From NCBI GenBank assembly GCA_903893215.1, contig CAITLJ010000027.1:1-50249 (forward strand): 50,249 bases of DNA, given 5' to 3'. Origin of the DNA: an uncultured Ferrovum sp. (lineage in GTDB: Bacteria; Pseudomonadota; Gammaproteobacteria; Burkholderiales; Ferrovaceae). Below the pieces are notes generated by a model that was given only the letters and a program-made list of their open reading frames with translations, did no database searches and was not told the origin of the DNA. Positions within the stretch are counted from its first letter, which is position 1. Each line of letters starts with the position of its first letter. The position numbers and the translations under genes were made by a program. Shown here piece after piece: positions 7,167 through 15,919 of the stretch.

Positions 7167-8060
7167 ATGACAGATTCCAGGTTGCCTCCCGCTTTGGTGC
7201 CACCAGATCAGACCCGAGTGTCCCGGCTGTTGTGGTGGTCTCCACTGCTGCTGGGTTTTGCAGCAATGTACGCGCCCGTGTACACCGAAGTGGGCGGAAC
7301 GCTCTGGACCACAGAAGATGAGGCGCATGGTCCATTGATCCTGCTGGTGTGCCTTTGGTTTGCCTGGCAAAAACGCCACGCCTTTATCAATGCACCGCTT
7401 GCGCCGCGCCCTGGCATGGGTATCCCGCTGTTTGTCCTGGGGCTTCTGATTTACGTGTTCGGCATTTCGCAGGATGTCGTAATCCTGCAACTGGTGTCGC
7501 AGTGGCTGGTAATCGGTGGTTTCATCCTGTGGCAGCGGGGTATGGCCAGCCTGCGTGTACTGCGGTTTCCCCTGCTGTTCATGGCCTTCATGTTTCCGAT
7601 CCCACCGTTTCTGATCGATGCCATGACGCAGCCCCTGAAAAGCTGGGTGTCGTATGCGGCGGACCAGATCTTGTACAACCTGGGCTATCCGATTGCGCGC
7701 CAGGGCGTGACGCTGGCAATCGGTCAGTATGAACTGCTGGTGGCTGATGCCTGCTCCGGCATGCGGTCGCTGGTCGCCCTGTCTGCCTTGGGCGTGCTCT
7801 TTGTTTACATCAGCCAGCGTCCGTCCCGACTGCACCGGTTGCTGTTGCTGGCCAGCATCGTGCCCCTGGCACTGACCGCCAATCTGGTCCGGGTGATCAC
7901 CTTGGTTTTGATCACCTATTATCTTGGCGACGAGGCAGGCCAGGGCTTCCTGCACGGTACCGCAGGCATGGTGGTGTTCATGTCGGCCATGATTGGCCTG
8001 ATTGGGTGGGACGCACTGCTTGCGCGCCTGATCCGTCCACGCAAGCTTTCTGTGGCATGA
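7167..8060 (+). CDS. xrtB: Exosortase B
   Basis: 297 residues with about eight membrane helices. The three conserved catalytic positions of exosortases are present: Cys196 in DACSGMRSL, Arg242 in ANLVRVITL and His263 in GFLHGTAGM. The enzyme sits in the inner membrane and cuts or transfers PEP-CTERM proteins at their C-terminal signal, by analogy with archaeosortases and sortases. Type B is assigned from the overall sequence, the upstream EpsB-type sugar transferase and the unfused EpsI found elsewhere in the locus. Its stop overlaps the start of the next glycosyltransferase (ATGA at 8057-8060), indicating translational coupling. Likely substrates in this window are the PEP-CTERM genes at 2685, 4953 and 43896. 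Confidence 0.95.
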   Translation: MTDSRLPPALVPPDQTRVSRLLWWSPLLLGFAAMYAPVYTEVGGTLWTTEDEAHGPLILLVCLWFAWQKRHAFINAPLAPRPGMGIPLFVLGLLIYVFGISQDVVILQLVSQWLVIGGFILWQRGMASLRVLRFPLLFMAFMFPIPPFLIDAMTQPLKSWVSYAADQILYNLGYPIARQGVTLAIGQYELLVADACSGMRSLVALSALGVLFVYISQRPSRLHRLLLLASIVPLALTANLVRVITLVLITYYLGDEAGQGFLHGTAGMVVFMSAMIGLIGWDALLARLIRPRKLSVA

Positions 8061-9010
8061 ATCCAGTTGAAGTATCCGTCTTGCTGGTGTCATATAACTC
8101 GGTGGGTTTGCTGCCGCGCCTGGCGGCCAGCATCGATGCCTGCACCGATGTGAACATGCAGGTGCTGGTGCTGGACAACGCTTCGGTGGACGGCTCGGCT
8201 GAATGGTTTGCGCGCTGTCGTCCTGATTGGCAACTAGTGGTCAATCGCACGAACGTGGGCTTCGGACGCGCCAACAACCAGTTGTTGCCCCTGGTGCGTG
8301 GCAGACATCTGTTGTTGCTCAACACCGATGCCTTCATGGCACCGGACGCGCTGCGCGCAGCCCTCGATTACCTGACCGCACACCCGGACGTGGGTATTGT
8401 CGGTGCGCAACTGCGCGGCGACGACGGCCTTGTGCAGCCGTCTGCCCGTTTTTTCCCGGCGCCATGGCGATTGTTTCTGCAGCGCAGCGGTCTCGATCGC
8501 TGGCTGCCGATGCAGGCCAGAATCGATCTGCCCTTCTGGCAGATTGCGGAGATCACCGACTGCGATTGGGTGCCGGGATGCTTTTATTTGATCCGCCGCG
8601 AGGCGCTCGACCACGTGGGTTTGTTTGATCCGCGTTTTTTTCTTTATTACGAGGAGATCGACCACGCACGACGCACCAAGCGTGCCGGTTACAAGGTGCG
8701 CTGCCTGCCGCACGTGGATGTGATCCATGTGGGCGGGGCCAGTTCGCAGAGTGTCGGGGAAGTCACAGCGTCGGGTCGGCAATTGCAGGCGCTACTGAAT
8801 GAGAGCGAGGTGCTTTACCTGCGCAAGCATTTTGGTATCGCTGGCCTGTGCCTGCACTTGTTGTTGCAGTCCACGCTTTCCTCTGCGCAGTGGCTGGTCT
8901 GGCGATTGCGATCCCGTCCGGGTCGGGCACCCGCTGCGGCATGGGCTGTATTGACTGGCCTGTGGCGCAGCGTGCTGACCACCCGTGGTGGCCAGTTACC
9001 AACCCGCTAA
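8057..9010 (+). CDS. Glycosyltransferase family 2 (rhamnosyltransferase-like)
   Basis: 317 residues. The start overlaps the exosortase stop by four bases. It has a GT-A fold: VSVLLVSYNSV at the N-terminus, VLDNASVDGS, then LLLLNTDAFM with the metal-binding NTD motif, and later WVPGCFYLIRREALDHVGLFDPRFFLYYEEIDHARR, the GG/GCF-ED-type block typical of WbbL-like transferases. A C-terminal amphipathic region (LCLHLLLQSTLSSAQWLVWRL) may attach it to the membrane. It is predicted to add one sugar to the lipid-linked EPS unit on the cytoplasmic side. The sugar and linkage are not predictable; rhamnose is only a family-level guess. Confidence 0.9.
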   Translation: MNPVEVSVLLVSYNSVGLLPRLAASIDACTDVNMQVLVLDNASVDGSAEWFARCRPDWQLVVNRTNVGFGRANNQLLPLVRGRHLLLLNTDAFMAPDALRAALDYLTAHPDVGIVGAQLRGDDGLVQPSARFFPAPWRLFLQRSGLDRWLPMQARIDLPFWQIAEITDCDWVPGCFYLIRREALDHVGLFDPRFFLYYEEIDHARRTKRAGYKVRCLPHVDVIHVGGASSQSVGEVTASGRQLQALLNESEVLYLRKHFGIAGLCLHLLLQSTLSSAQWLVWRLRSRPGRAPAAAWAVLTGLWRSVLTTRGGQLPTR

Positions 9011-9013
9011 GCC

Positions 9014-9562
9014 ATGTTCAAAAATATCCGCGCCGATCTGCGTGCCCATGGCGGGCATTGGGGGGCCCAGGGTTTCTGGGCGCTCTGGGTGTACCGTTAT
9101 GGCCGTTGGCGCTATGGCATCCGGCCTGCCTTGGTGCGCAAGCCGTTTTCCATGCTCTACCACTTGCTGTTCAAGACGGTGCAGATTCTGGCCGGAATTG
9201 AATTACCCTGCGAAGCTGAAATCGGCAGCAATTTCGTGATCGATCATTCTGGCGGCATCGTGATCAGCGGTTATGCCCGTTTTGGCAACAATTGCCGCAT
9301 CCGCAATGGCGTGACCGTGGGCCTACGCCGCATCGATGAGCCCAAGGCGCCCTGGATAGGGGACGACGTGGATATCGGCGCCGGTGCCAAGCTGCTGGGG
9401 CCGATCCGCATCGGCAACCGGGTAGCGATCGGCGCCAATGCGGTGGTGCTTTGCGACGTACCCGATGACTGCATTGCGGTTGGGGTACCGGCCATCGTGA
9501 AGGTGCGTCGTTCCACCGAATTGTCGGCTGGGGCGTGCCAGCAAACAACAAGGACAGATTAA
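9014..9562 (+). CDS. Hexapeptide-repeat serine O-acetyltransferase-like protein
   Basis: 182 residues, three bases after the previous stop. The N-terminal helical part (FKNIRADLRAHGG, WALWVYRYGRWRY) and the left-handed beta-helix core (IELPCEAEIGSNFVIDHSGGIVISG, RIRNGVTVGLR, IGDDVDIGAGAKLLGPIRIGNRVAIGANAVV, VGVPA) match CysE-like enzymes. In EPS operons such proteins more often transfer acetyl groups to a sugar than to serine; this reassignment is inferred from the neighbours. A trimeric cytoplasmic enzyme using acetyl-CoA is expected. The last 15 residues (STELSAGACQQTTRTD) are not conserved-looking. Confidence 0.85.
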   Translation: MFKNIRADLRAHGGHWGAQGFWALWVYRYGRWRYGIRPALVRKPFSMLYHLLFKTVQILAGIELPCEAEIGSNFVIDHSGGIVISGYARFGNNCRIRNGVTVGLRRIDEPKAPWIGDDVDIGAGAKLLGPIRIGNRVAIGANAVVLCDVPDDCIAVGVPAIVKVRRSTELSAGACQQTTRTD

Positions 9563-9566
9563 TCTG

Positions 9567-10424
9567 ATGAGTTCTGCAAGCCCCAGTGTCGCCTTGGTGA
9601 CGATCTCTTATGCCCGTGATTTCGAGCGTTGCGAATTGCTCGTCAAGACTGTTGAGCGGCATGCGCAGGACGCGTTTATTCATTATCTGGTCGTTGACCG
9701 GCGTGACGTCACGCTATTCCAACGCCTCAGCAGCCCAAGCTGCAAGGTTCTGGTGCTTGAGGACCTGTTGCCCTGGTGGATTTTTCGCACACGCTGGTCC
9801 GGGCGATTCTGGATCAGTCTGAAAACCCTGCCAGTGCGCGGGTGGATCATTCAACAAATTGCGAAGATGTCGATCTTCGCTGCGATTCCCGAAGATATCG
9901 CCGTGCACTGTGATTCGGATTGCTTCTTTCTTCGGAGTTTCAGCCTGCGACAATTGGTGCATACCGACCAGGGAACGCGTCTGCAGCTCGTACCGTTTGA
10001 AAATGCGGAGCGTCGCCGCTGGAACGAAACCTCTGTCCGGCTGTTTGGACGACCCGCGTCGGAGGCCGCAGCTGGCTCCTTCGTTGGCAATCTGATCCCG
10101 TTTCGTCGCGATGTCATGCGGATCTTGCACGAGCGCTTGGCGGGGCAGGCACGGAAATCCTGGACCGCCGTATTGGCGTCCCAGCTTTCGTTTTCCGAAT
10201 ACAGCATCTACGGCTCGTTTGTGACGCAGATCCTTGGACTGGAAGCTGCTGGGCACCGGATCGACAATACGCCGATCATGCGGCTCGGCTATGGTCTGGA
10301 CCCTTCGGATGAGCGTGCCTGGCATGCCTTCTTTTGCGAACTCGGCCCGACGGACGTGGGAGCAATGATTCACTCCAAAGACGGAATCGAAGTCGCCCAG
10401 TATCGTCGCTATGTGCTGCCTTGA
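9567..10424 (+). CDS. DUF6492-like putative glycosyltransferase
   Basis: 285 residues, four bases after the acetyltransferase and last in this operon. The N-terminus VALVTISYARDFERCELLVKTV and the block GWIIQQIAKMSIFAAIPEDIAVHCDSDCFFLR (DSD at 116-118, a candidate metal/nucleotide-sugar motif) match the DUF6492 family found in capsule and EPS loci. No membrane helix or signal peptide, so cytoplasmic. Activity has not been established for the family as far as I know. A role as a sugar transferase is inferred from the DxD motif and the position. Confidence 0.75.
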   Translation: MSSASPSVALVTISYARDFERCELLVKTVERHAQDAFIHYLVVDRRDVTLFQRLSSPSCKVLVLEDLLPWWIFRTRWSGRFWISLKTLPVRGWIIQQIAKMSIFAAIPEDIAVHCDSDCFFLRSFSLRQLVHTDQGTRLQLVPFENAERRRWNETSVRLFGRPASEAAAGSFVGNLIPFRRDVMRILHERLAGQARKSWTAVLASQLSFSEYSIYGSFVTQILGLEAAGHRIDNTPIMRLGYGLDPSDERAWHAFFCELGPTDVGAMIHSKDGIEVAQYRRYVLP

Positions 10425-10461
10425 GGCAACGGCCTCGCGGACTGCAAGAATCAGCGGCTAT

Positions 10462-13443
10462 TCAGTTCTTGCTGATGGTCTGCAGTGGTAGGTCGGTGCC
10501 TTCAAACACGTAGAGAAACGTGGCGGCGGGCGGCAGGCCGCGCGCATCGCCGCCAGTGGATTCGTCGACATGCAGTGCCCTGTCCTTCAGCACCGGACCG
10601 AACGCTAGGTTCTCCACCTTGACCTTGGCACTTTCCAGATTGTTGTCGTTGTAAGCACCTGTCATGCGAAATAGTTGCAGGCTCTTATAGTGTCCAAAGG
10701 GCAGGTCGACTGTCACAGGCGTGAAGCCGGCGGACGTTTTGATCGGATACCCCGGCACTTTGCGCGAAACCACAAACAGCATGAAGCGTTGGCCGCGTCG
10801 CAACGCATAGGCACCGACCAGCGGGGCTTCACGCAGATTTTTCATGTCGTACCGCAGCGGCACCTCCCAGGTTGGGGCACTCAGCAGGTCGGTTCGCAGC
10901 ATGGTTCCCGTGCCTTCACGGTTGAATAGGCTGATCAGACTCCAGGCGGGCTGTGGCTGACCACCCTGGTACCAGCGGGCGTGGGTGCTCCAGCGGTCGG
11001 TGCGCTGGAACAGGAAATAATTCTGCTCGGTGAAGCCAAATTGCGCGCGCGCAAGAAACGCATCCAGCGTGGCGGTTCCTGCGGCCAGGCTCTTCATGAC
11101 CCGCTCCTGCGCTGCCGATTGCTCGCGGGAGATCCCTTGCCCTTTGCCGTTCGACATGACGTAATCCGGCCCTGCCTCGTAGGTGCCAAGCGTGAGTTTG
11201 TGTTGTCGTCCTGCATTCAACGCCGGCAGGGCGGCTGCGGCGCCCTGTGCATAGGGAATCGACTGACGCGAGACATCGGTCAGCACCTCGAAGTAGCTGC
11301 TCACATTATCTTCGGGCGGCATGCCATCACCGTTATGCCAGGCGGAGTTGTAGCCAGCAATCGTCAACAGGTCCGAGGAGGGCGAAGCCTGCGCGGCATC
11401 GTTTCCGTATCCAAGGTTGACTGTCCAGCCGCCGATCACGAACTTGAACTTGCGCTCCAGCCCCTGCTGCGCCCAATAGGGGCTGCTTTTCAGGAGGCGG
11501 ATGACGTGTTCCTGAAAAAGGCCATACACAGCGCCAGAGGAGTAACTTTTACCTGTCACCGCATCGCGCATATCGTGGAAGGTCCAGGGCTGAAACGTTG
11601 GATTCCAGGTCTCGTTGCCTATCTCCAGATGAAATTCCCTGAAGTCATCTGTCCACGGCGCAGGGTGCCCCTGATGAAAGCGCTTGTATGCCCACGGTTT
11701 GGTGCTTGCAGTGTCCCTGACCGGGTCGAACGGGGCGGCCAGATATTCCACCAGCCCCAGCCATTCGCTTGGCGTCAGGTAGGGTTCAACCTGCAGCCAC
11801 GGCTGTACATCGGCGGCTTTCATGCCAGCCAGCGTTTGGGGTAGCGTATTCAGCTCCAGTGTTCCGGGGCTGGAGCCGCCCGGATTGGTGAGTTGTTGCA
11901 AGTCATAACCACGAAAGCGGGTCTTGATGAAGGCATGTGTCCGCAAACTGGACAGACCGGATTCCCGCAGTGCTTTGAGGTCTTCCGGTAGCCAGTTCAG
12001 GAAGGGAGTATCGGCCCGCGTGATGCGGAAGTTATCGATGCAGAAAACGCCGGGGCCGGTAAATTGCAGTGCCATGCTGCTTGCCCGCGTACCGCGCAGG
12101 ATCTCGCTGGGACGGAACTGGGAGCTGAACAACTTCCAGCGCGGTCCGGGTGAAAATTCCACGGGCGGAATGCGACGGGCACCTTCATCGAAGTCACCGT
12201 GAAAGCCGAAACGGACACTGCCGGCACCTTCCCGACGCATCCATACCGCCATTTGGTAAGCACGGGTCTGCAACACGGGATAGTAATCCGTATCGATACC
12301 GCTGTGGTTGGTCATATTGATTTCAGCATGCTCACCAGCAGCCAGGGTCAACTTGAGGTAGGTTTCACCCCCATCTTCGACGGGGGAACCGGCTTCATGG
12401 GGCACCAGTTGCCAAGTTTTACCGGGGTTCTCGTCCGGATAAAAATCCAGCAAGGGCGGCCGAAACTCGACGCCCTCGCCCCCGGAGTTCCAGAGTCGGT
12501 AGTTAAGGTCTTGCTGGCGTGACAAGGTGCTGACTTTGCGCGCCAGAAATACCCAGTCACCTTTACGGATCTGCTGCTCTGCGGACGCGGCATGATTGGC
12601 CAATTCAAGGTAGTAACCGCGCTGTTGGTCTGATGGGGTGTCGGACTGATAGAGCCGGTAGCCAGCCACAGTGCCACCCGGCGCGCCGTCCCATTCAAGG
12701 TCAAGAATGCCGTCAGCGCCCACATGACCACGAAGATGAAGTGGTGGCGGCGGCCCGGATTCGGTTTGTAGGGGCTTAGGCTCGGCGCGCGCTGGCCCCT
12801 CCTGCGTCGTCACCAGTGCAGGCGATTTGACCGGCTCGGCAGGACTGTCGGCACTGACCACGTTGGACGGTACCGATTCGTTGGCATTGCGATCCACACT
12901 GCGCAGCATGAAAAAACTGGTGGCCGCCGGTCGCCAGATGTTGTCCCAGCGATAGCGATAATGTTGCTGCCCCGCCGGAATCAGCAACGATCCCTGGTTG
13001 ACCTGGCTCCATCCCGTGGCATGCGAGCCCCCCGGACGCACCTGATCCTCCCGCACCATGCGCATCTCGCCGTTCACCACCCGGTATACCTCTACGCGAG
13101 CACCCTCAAGCATGTGTTCACGAAACACCCCCCAGTCGGTGAGCTGGATATCGCTCGCGACTACCCGGTCAGCGGCATCCTGTGTCGCGATCACGGCATT
13201 GTGAAACCAGACGGGCTCGAAACTCCCGCCAATCCAGTTCAGTGTATTGCCAAACCCGGCCACCGTTGCGGAGAAAGGCCCGACCGAGGGATTTACGACC
13301 GTGTCTCGAACCTGAAAGTGGGCAGGTCGCTCGAGTTGCTGAAGCAACAGGGCCGAGTCGGCCGCCAATGCGAACACACCCACGCTTGACAGACCTAATG
13401 CAAGCATCGGTCGCCACCAGCTGTTATGTTTGGTTGGCATCAT
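10462..13443 (-). CDS. Secreted multidomain clan GH-A-like glycoside hydrolase
   Basis: 993 residues from the ATG at 13443 (a GTG at 13461 would add six). Signal peptide: WRPMLALGLSSVGVFALAA. Next comes a beta-rich N-terminal part, a proline-rich linker (about 205-240) and an FN3-like domain (LDLEWDGAPGGTVAGYRLYQS). A carbohydrate-binding CBM4/9-like beta-sandwich follows (YLKLTLAAGEHAEINM to GVFCIDNFRI), then a (beta/alpha)8-like catalytic part. Two acidic residues fit the clan GH-A pattern: Glu611 in HLEIGNETW (acid/base) and Glu756 in LGTYEAGPDY (nucleophile). It resembles arabinofuranosidase or xylosidase-type enzymes of GH39/51. Placed inside the EPS locus, it probably trims or releases the polymer. 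Substrate unknown. It converges with the first operon. Confidence 0.75.
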   Translation of the reverse strand: MMPTKHNSWWRPMLALGLSSVGVFALAADSALLLQQLERPAHFQVRDTVVNPSVGPFSATVAGFGNTLNWIGGSFEPVWFHNAVIATQDAADRVVASDIQLTDWGVFREHMLEGARVEVYRVVNGEMRMVREDQVRPGGSHATGWSQVNQGSLLIPAGQQHYRYRWDNIWRPAATSFFMLRSVDRNANESVPSNVVSADSPAEPVKSPALVTTQEGPARAEPKPLQTESGPPPPLHLRGHVGADGILDLEWDGAPGGTVAGYRLYQSDTPSDQQRGYYLELANHAASAEQQIRKGDWVFLARKVSTLSRQQDLNYRLWNSGGEGVEFRPPLLDFYPDENPGKTWQLVPHEAGSPVEDGGETYLKLTLAAGEHAEINMTNHSGIDTDYYPVLQTRAYQMAVWMRREGAGSVRFGFHGDFDEGARRIPPVEFSPGPRWKLFSSQFRPSEILRGTRASSMALQFTGPGVFCIDNFRITRADTPFLNWLPEDLKALRESGLSSLRTHAFIKTRFRGYDLQQLTNPGGSSPGTLELNTLPQTLAGMKAADVQPWLQVEPYLTPSEWLGLVEYLAAPFDPVRDTASTKPWAYKRFHQGHPAPWTDDFREFHLEIGNETWNPTFQPWTFHDMRDAVTGKSYSSGAVYGLFQEHVIRLLKSSPYWAQQGLERKFKFVIGGWTVNLGYGNDAAQASPSSDLLTIAGYNSAWHNGDGMPPEDNVSSYFEVLTDVSRQSIPYAQGAAAALPALNAGRQHKLTLGTYEAGPDYVMSNGKGQGISREQSAAQERVMKSLAAGTATLDAFLARAQFGFTEQNYFLFQRTDRWSTHARWYQGGQPQPAWSLISLFNREGTGTMLRTDLLSAPTWEVPLRYDMKNLREAPLVGAYALRRGQRFMLFVVSRKVPGYPIKTSAGFTPVTVDLPFGHYKSLQLFRMTGAYNDNNLESAKVKVENLAFGPVLKDRALHVDESTGGDARGLPPAATFLYVFEGTDLPLQTISKN

Positions 13444-13647
13444 AGCAATGCAGCCTAGCACGTCACCTTTACGCTAGGCATGTCATGCCGTTGCCACCTA
13501 TCTTTTGCTAGACTGCGGCTGCCTCGACCTGTTGATGCCAGCCCCCTCGCCATGCCGTTCATCGGGCGTTGCAATGCAAGTCACCTGTTCACCAAGACGT
13601 ACGCGACACCCGCCAACCGCACGGACTCCCCCAGCAGTGACCGACCG

Positions 13648-15039
13648 ATGACTGAAGTGCGCCGTTCTCTGCGCGACCGAGCCCGCTCAGGCGCGCTCTG
13701 GATCATGTTTGCGCACGGAGGAGCCATCGCTCTGCGTTTGGTGGTCAGCCTGGCGCTTGCCCACTGGCTCAACCCATCCATGCTGGGGGTGATGGCTTTA
13801 GCCCAGACCCTGCTTGGCGGACTTTCGATGTTCAGCGATCTGGGTCTTCGCCCGTATTTGGTGCAGTCGGAGCGGGGCGAAGACCCAGAGGTACTGAATA
13901 CCTTGTGGACCCTTCAGGTTGCGCGTGGTGCTCTGGTGAGTGTCTGCACCATCTTAATCGGTGTGGCCTTGATGCTGGGCCAGCAATGGGCATGGGTTGC
14001 CCAGCCATCCGCCTATGCCGATCCTCGCTTGCCATGGGTGTTTTTTTTGCTGTCGATCGTGCCGGCGATCGGTGGCTTTGAGTCGACACGGACTGCACAG
14101 TGCCAGCGGCGGCTCGATATGGGACGTCTGACTCAGATTGGCCTGCTCAACCATCTTATTAATGCGATCGTGATGCTGGCGTTGGTCTACTGGTCCCGTT
14201 CGCTCTGGGCGTTACCCCTTGCAGGGATCGAGGGCATTCTGGTTTACACGCTACTTACGCATTGGAGGCTGCCGGGCACTGCCAACCAGTTCTCCTGGAA
14301 CCGCAGTTTGTTGCCAGAGATCCGGCAGTTTTCCCGTTGGATCCTCCTTTCATCGATGGTCGGGTTTTTTGCCAACAATCTCGACCGCCTGATTTTGGGT
14401 GGGTTCGCCAGCGCCGGTGATCTTGGTATCTATTCGATTGCCGCGTCCGCGATCATGTTGCTCAGCGATGGGTTGGCGCGGTTGCTTGGAGATCTTGGTT
14501 TGCCCTTGTTCAGTGAGGTCTATCGGGAGCGTCCCGGCGAAATGCGCGCTGCGCATTACAAGTTTCGTAAGCCGTTTGACGTGGTGTGCTGCCTTGCTGC
14601 GGGAGGTATCGCGGCCTCGGGCAGCAGCATTGTCGGGTTGATGTACGACTCACGTTATGCGGCGGCAGGCCCAATGCTTGAATTGTTGGCCTGGAGCTTG
14701 ATCGCATTCCGTTATCGGGTGACTACCCAGGCACTGCTCGCGATGGGTGACAGCCGTAACCAGTTTCACCAATCGCTCGCCACGGCCTTGGCGGTGGCAT
14801 CCTGCGGTTATGCAGGTGCCCGTCTTGGCGGGCTGACCGGATTTGTGCTGGGTGTCAGCTTGTCGGGGCTGCTTTCAAGCAGTGTGACGCTGATCCGGGC
14901 AGGGCAGTGCGAGTTGCTGTCGTGGTGGAACGAGTTGCGCTTTCTGCCTCTGGTCGGTGTAGGTTATGCGCTGGGATTGCTGGGCGCGCACCTCCTTGAC
15001 GTGCTGCACCACCTACTCTGGTTGCAGGGGATTCGGTAA
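13648..15039 (+). CDS. Wzx-like polysaccharide flippase (MOP superfamily)
   Basis: 463 residues from the ATG at 13648. The frame is open to 13480, but the upstream translation is not protein-like. About twelve to fourteen hydrophobic helices. The N-terminal block RSGALWIMFAHGGAIALRLVVSLALAHWLNPSMLGVMALAQTLLGG, the FSDLGLRPYLVQSE segment and the central FFANNLDRLILGGFASAGDLGIYSIA are typical of oligosaccharide flippases of the PST/RfbX type. It is expected to move undecaprenyl-linked repeat units to the periplasmic face for the Wzy-like polymerase encoded at 15920. It stands as a single gene, diverging from the hydrolase and converging with epsI. Confidence 0.9.
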   Translation: MTEVRRSLRDRARSGALWIMFAHGGAIALRLVVSLALAHWLNPSMLGVMALAQTLLGGLSMFSDLGLRPYLVQSERGEDPEVLNTLWTLQVARGALVSVCTILIGVALMLGQQWAWVAQPSAYADPRLPWVFFLLSIVPAIGGFESTRTAQCQRRLDMGRLTQIGLLNHLINAIVMLALVYWSRSLWALPLAGIEGILVYTLLTHWRLPGTANQFSWNRSLLPEIRQFSRWILLSSMVGFFANNLDRLILGGFASAGDLGIYSIAASAIMLLSDGLARLLGDLGLPLFSEVYRERPGEMRAAHYKFRKPFDVVCCLAAGGIAASGSSIVGLMYDSRYAAAGPMLELLAWSLIAFRYRVTTQALLAMGDSRNQFHQSLATALAVASCGYAGARLGGLTGFVLGVSLSGLLSSSVTLIRAGQCELLSWWNELRFLPLVGVGYALGLLGAHLLDVLHHLLWLQGIR

Positions 15040-15047
15040 GGAGGGTG

Positions 15048-15728
15048 TCAAGGCAGGCCAGCCAAGCGACTGCGGCCCTGCGAGCTCAATGACCGGCTCA
15101 ATTCGGTCACAAAGGCGGCCTGACGCTCGTAGCCGTGCCGTTCGTCCGTATCGATCGAAGACACCCGAAAAAGCAGTCCATCGGCAATTTCACCAGTCAG
15201 GCTGTAGCGAAGGGTGGCCAGACGCCGCTCCAGTTTATTGCGCACTGCGTGCTCTCCAATCGTGAACCAGAAGGTAACTGGTTCCCTGCGCGTGCCCTTT
15301 ACCGCGAACATGTGTTCTGCCGGTATCTCCCCGAACGGGGTGACCAGATTCACGGGCGCCGATGGCTGCACGCTGAAACCCTGGGCGGGGTAACACACGT
15401 CCGGCCGGTGTGCCACCAGACTGCGCCGCTGGTCGTTGCCGTACGCCACAGCGAGCATTATCGCGTAACCGTCATTATCGACATAAGTGCGGTTCAGCAA
15501 TTGGCTGTAGTAGGTATCGAGCGTTTTTTGCGTACCGGGATCGACCACCACATTGCCGCTGCCTGGCACTGCATGCCAGGTGCCAAACGTACTCGGGACC
15601 AAGGCCTGAAGGTCGAAAGACTGCACTTCGGACAGCATCAGATGGGGCTTCAGAGCCTGCCCGGAGGCTGCCGCGCCAGCCATCGCGAGACCGACCAGCA
15701 CGCTGGTGGCCAGTAAAGAAATCTTCAT
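15048..15728 (-). CDS. epsI: EpsI, exosortase-associated protein (DUF3485)
   Basis: 226 residues. It has an N-terminal signal peptide or anchor (ISLLATSVLVGLAMAGAAA), then the EpsI domain with its hallmark HRPDVCYPAQGF (His107, Cys112) and the downstream PVTFWFTIGEHAV. EpsI is usually fused to, or next to, the exosortase, and is thought to help processing or EPS assembly in the periplasm. Here it is about 7 kb from xrtB and on the opposite strand. It probably shares the 15729-15919 divergent region with the polymerase gene for its promoter. Confidence 0.93.
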   Translation of the reverse strand: MKISLLATSVLVGLAMAGAAASGQALKPHLMLSEVQSFDLQALVPSTFGTWHAVPGSGNVVVDPGTQKTLDTYYSQLLNRTYVDNDGYAIMLAVAYGNDQRRSLVAHRPDVCYPAQGFSVQPSAPVNLVTPFGEIPAEHMFAVKGTRREPVTFWFTIGEHAVRNKLERRLATLRYSLTGEIADGLLFRVSSIDTDERHGYERQAAFVTELSRSLSSQGRSRLAGLP

Positions 15729-15919
15729 GTTGAGGCGTTCTCACCGGGATTCATGGAAAAGTGCCCTAAAAAATTACATCCCTTGGGTGTTTCACGCATA
15801 CGTACCTACAGCTCACTCAGGCTTGGCCGTCATGTCGTAAAAATATACACCACCAGACGATATACTGCTGTCGTCCCATGACCATTGTGTGATGCCCCGG
15901 GGCGTCACGGAGCCATACC
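15729..15919. promoter_or_regulatory. Divergent promoter region epsI / polymerase
   Basis: 191 bases between divergent genes. It contains the most AT-rich stretch nearby and a TATACT hexamer at 15861-15866 that would suit a plus-strand -10 box. No strong -35 box is found at 16-18 bases. The ribosome site GGAG (15909-15912) fixes the GTG start at 15920. Confidence 0.4.

Noticed and set aside
7131-8093. 320-codon open frame on the minus strand opposite exosortase B
   Set aside because: The translation is rich in H, Q and R with no domain pattern. It is the antisense shadow of a GC-rich membrane protein gene with clear catalytic motifs.
10423-10476. Short inverted repeats at the convergent junction of the first EPS operon and the hydrolase
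   Set aside because: GAGGC/GCCTC and GCAAGAA/TTCTTGC can pair, but they lack T runs and partly overlap the coding ends.
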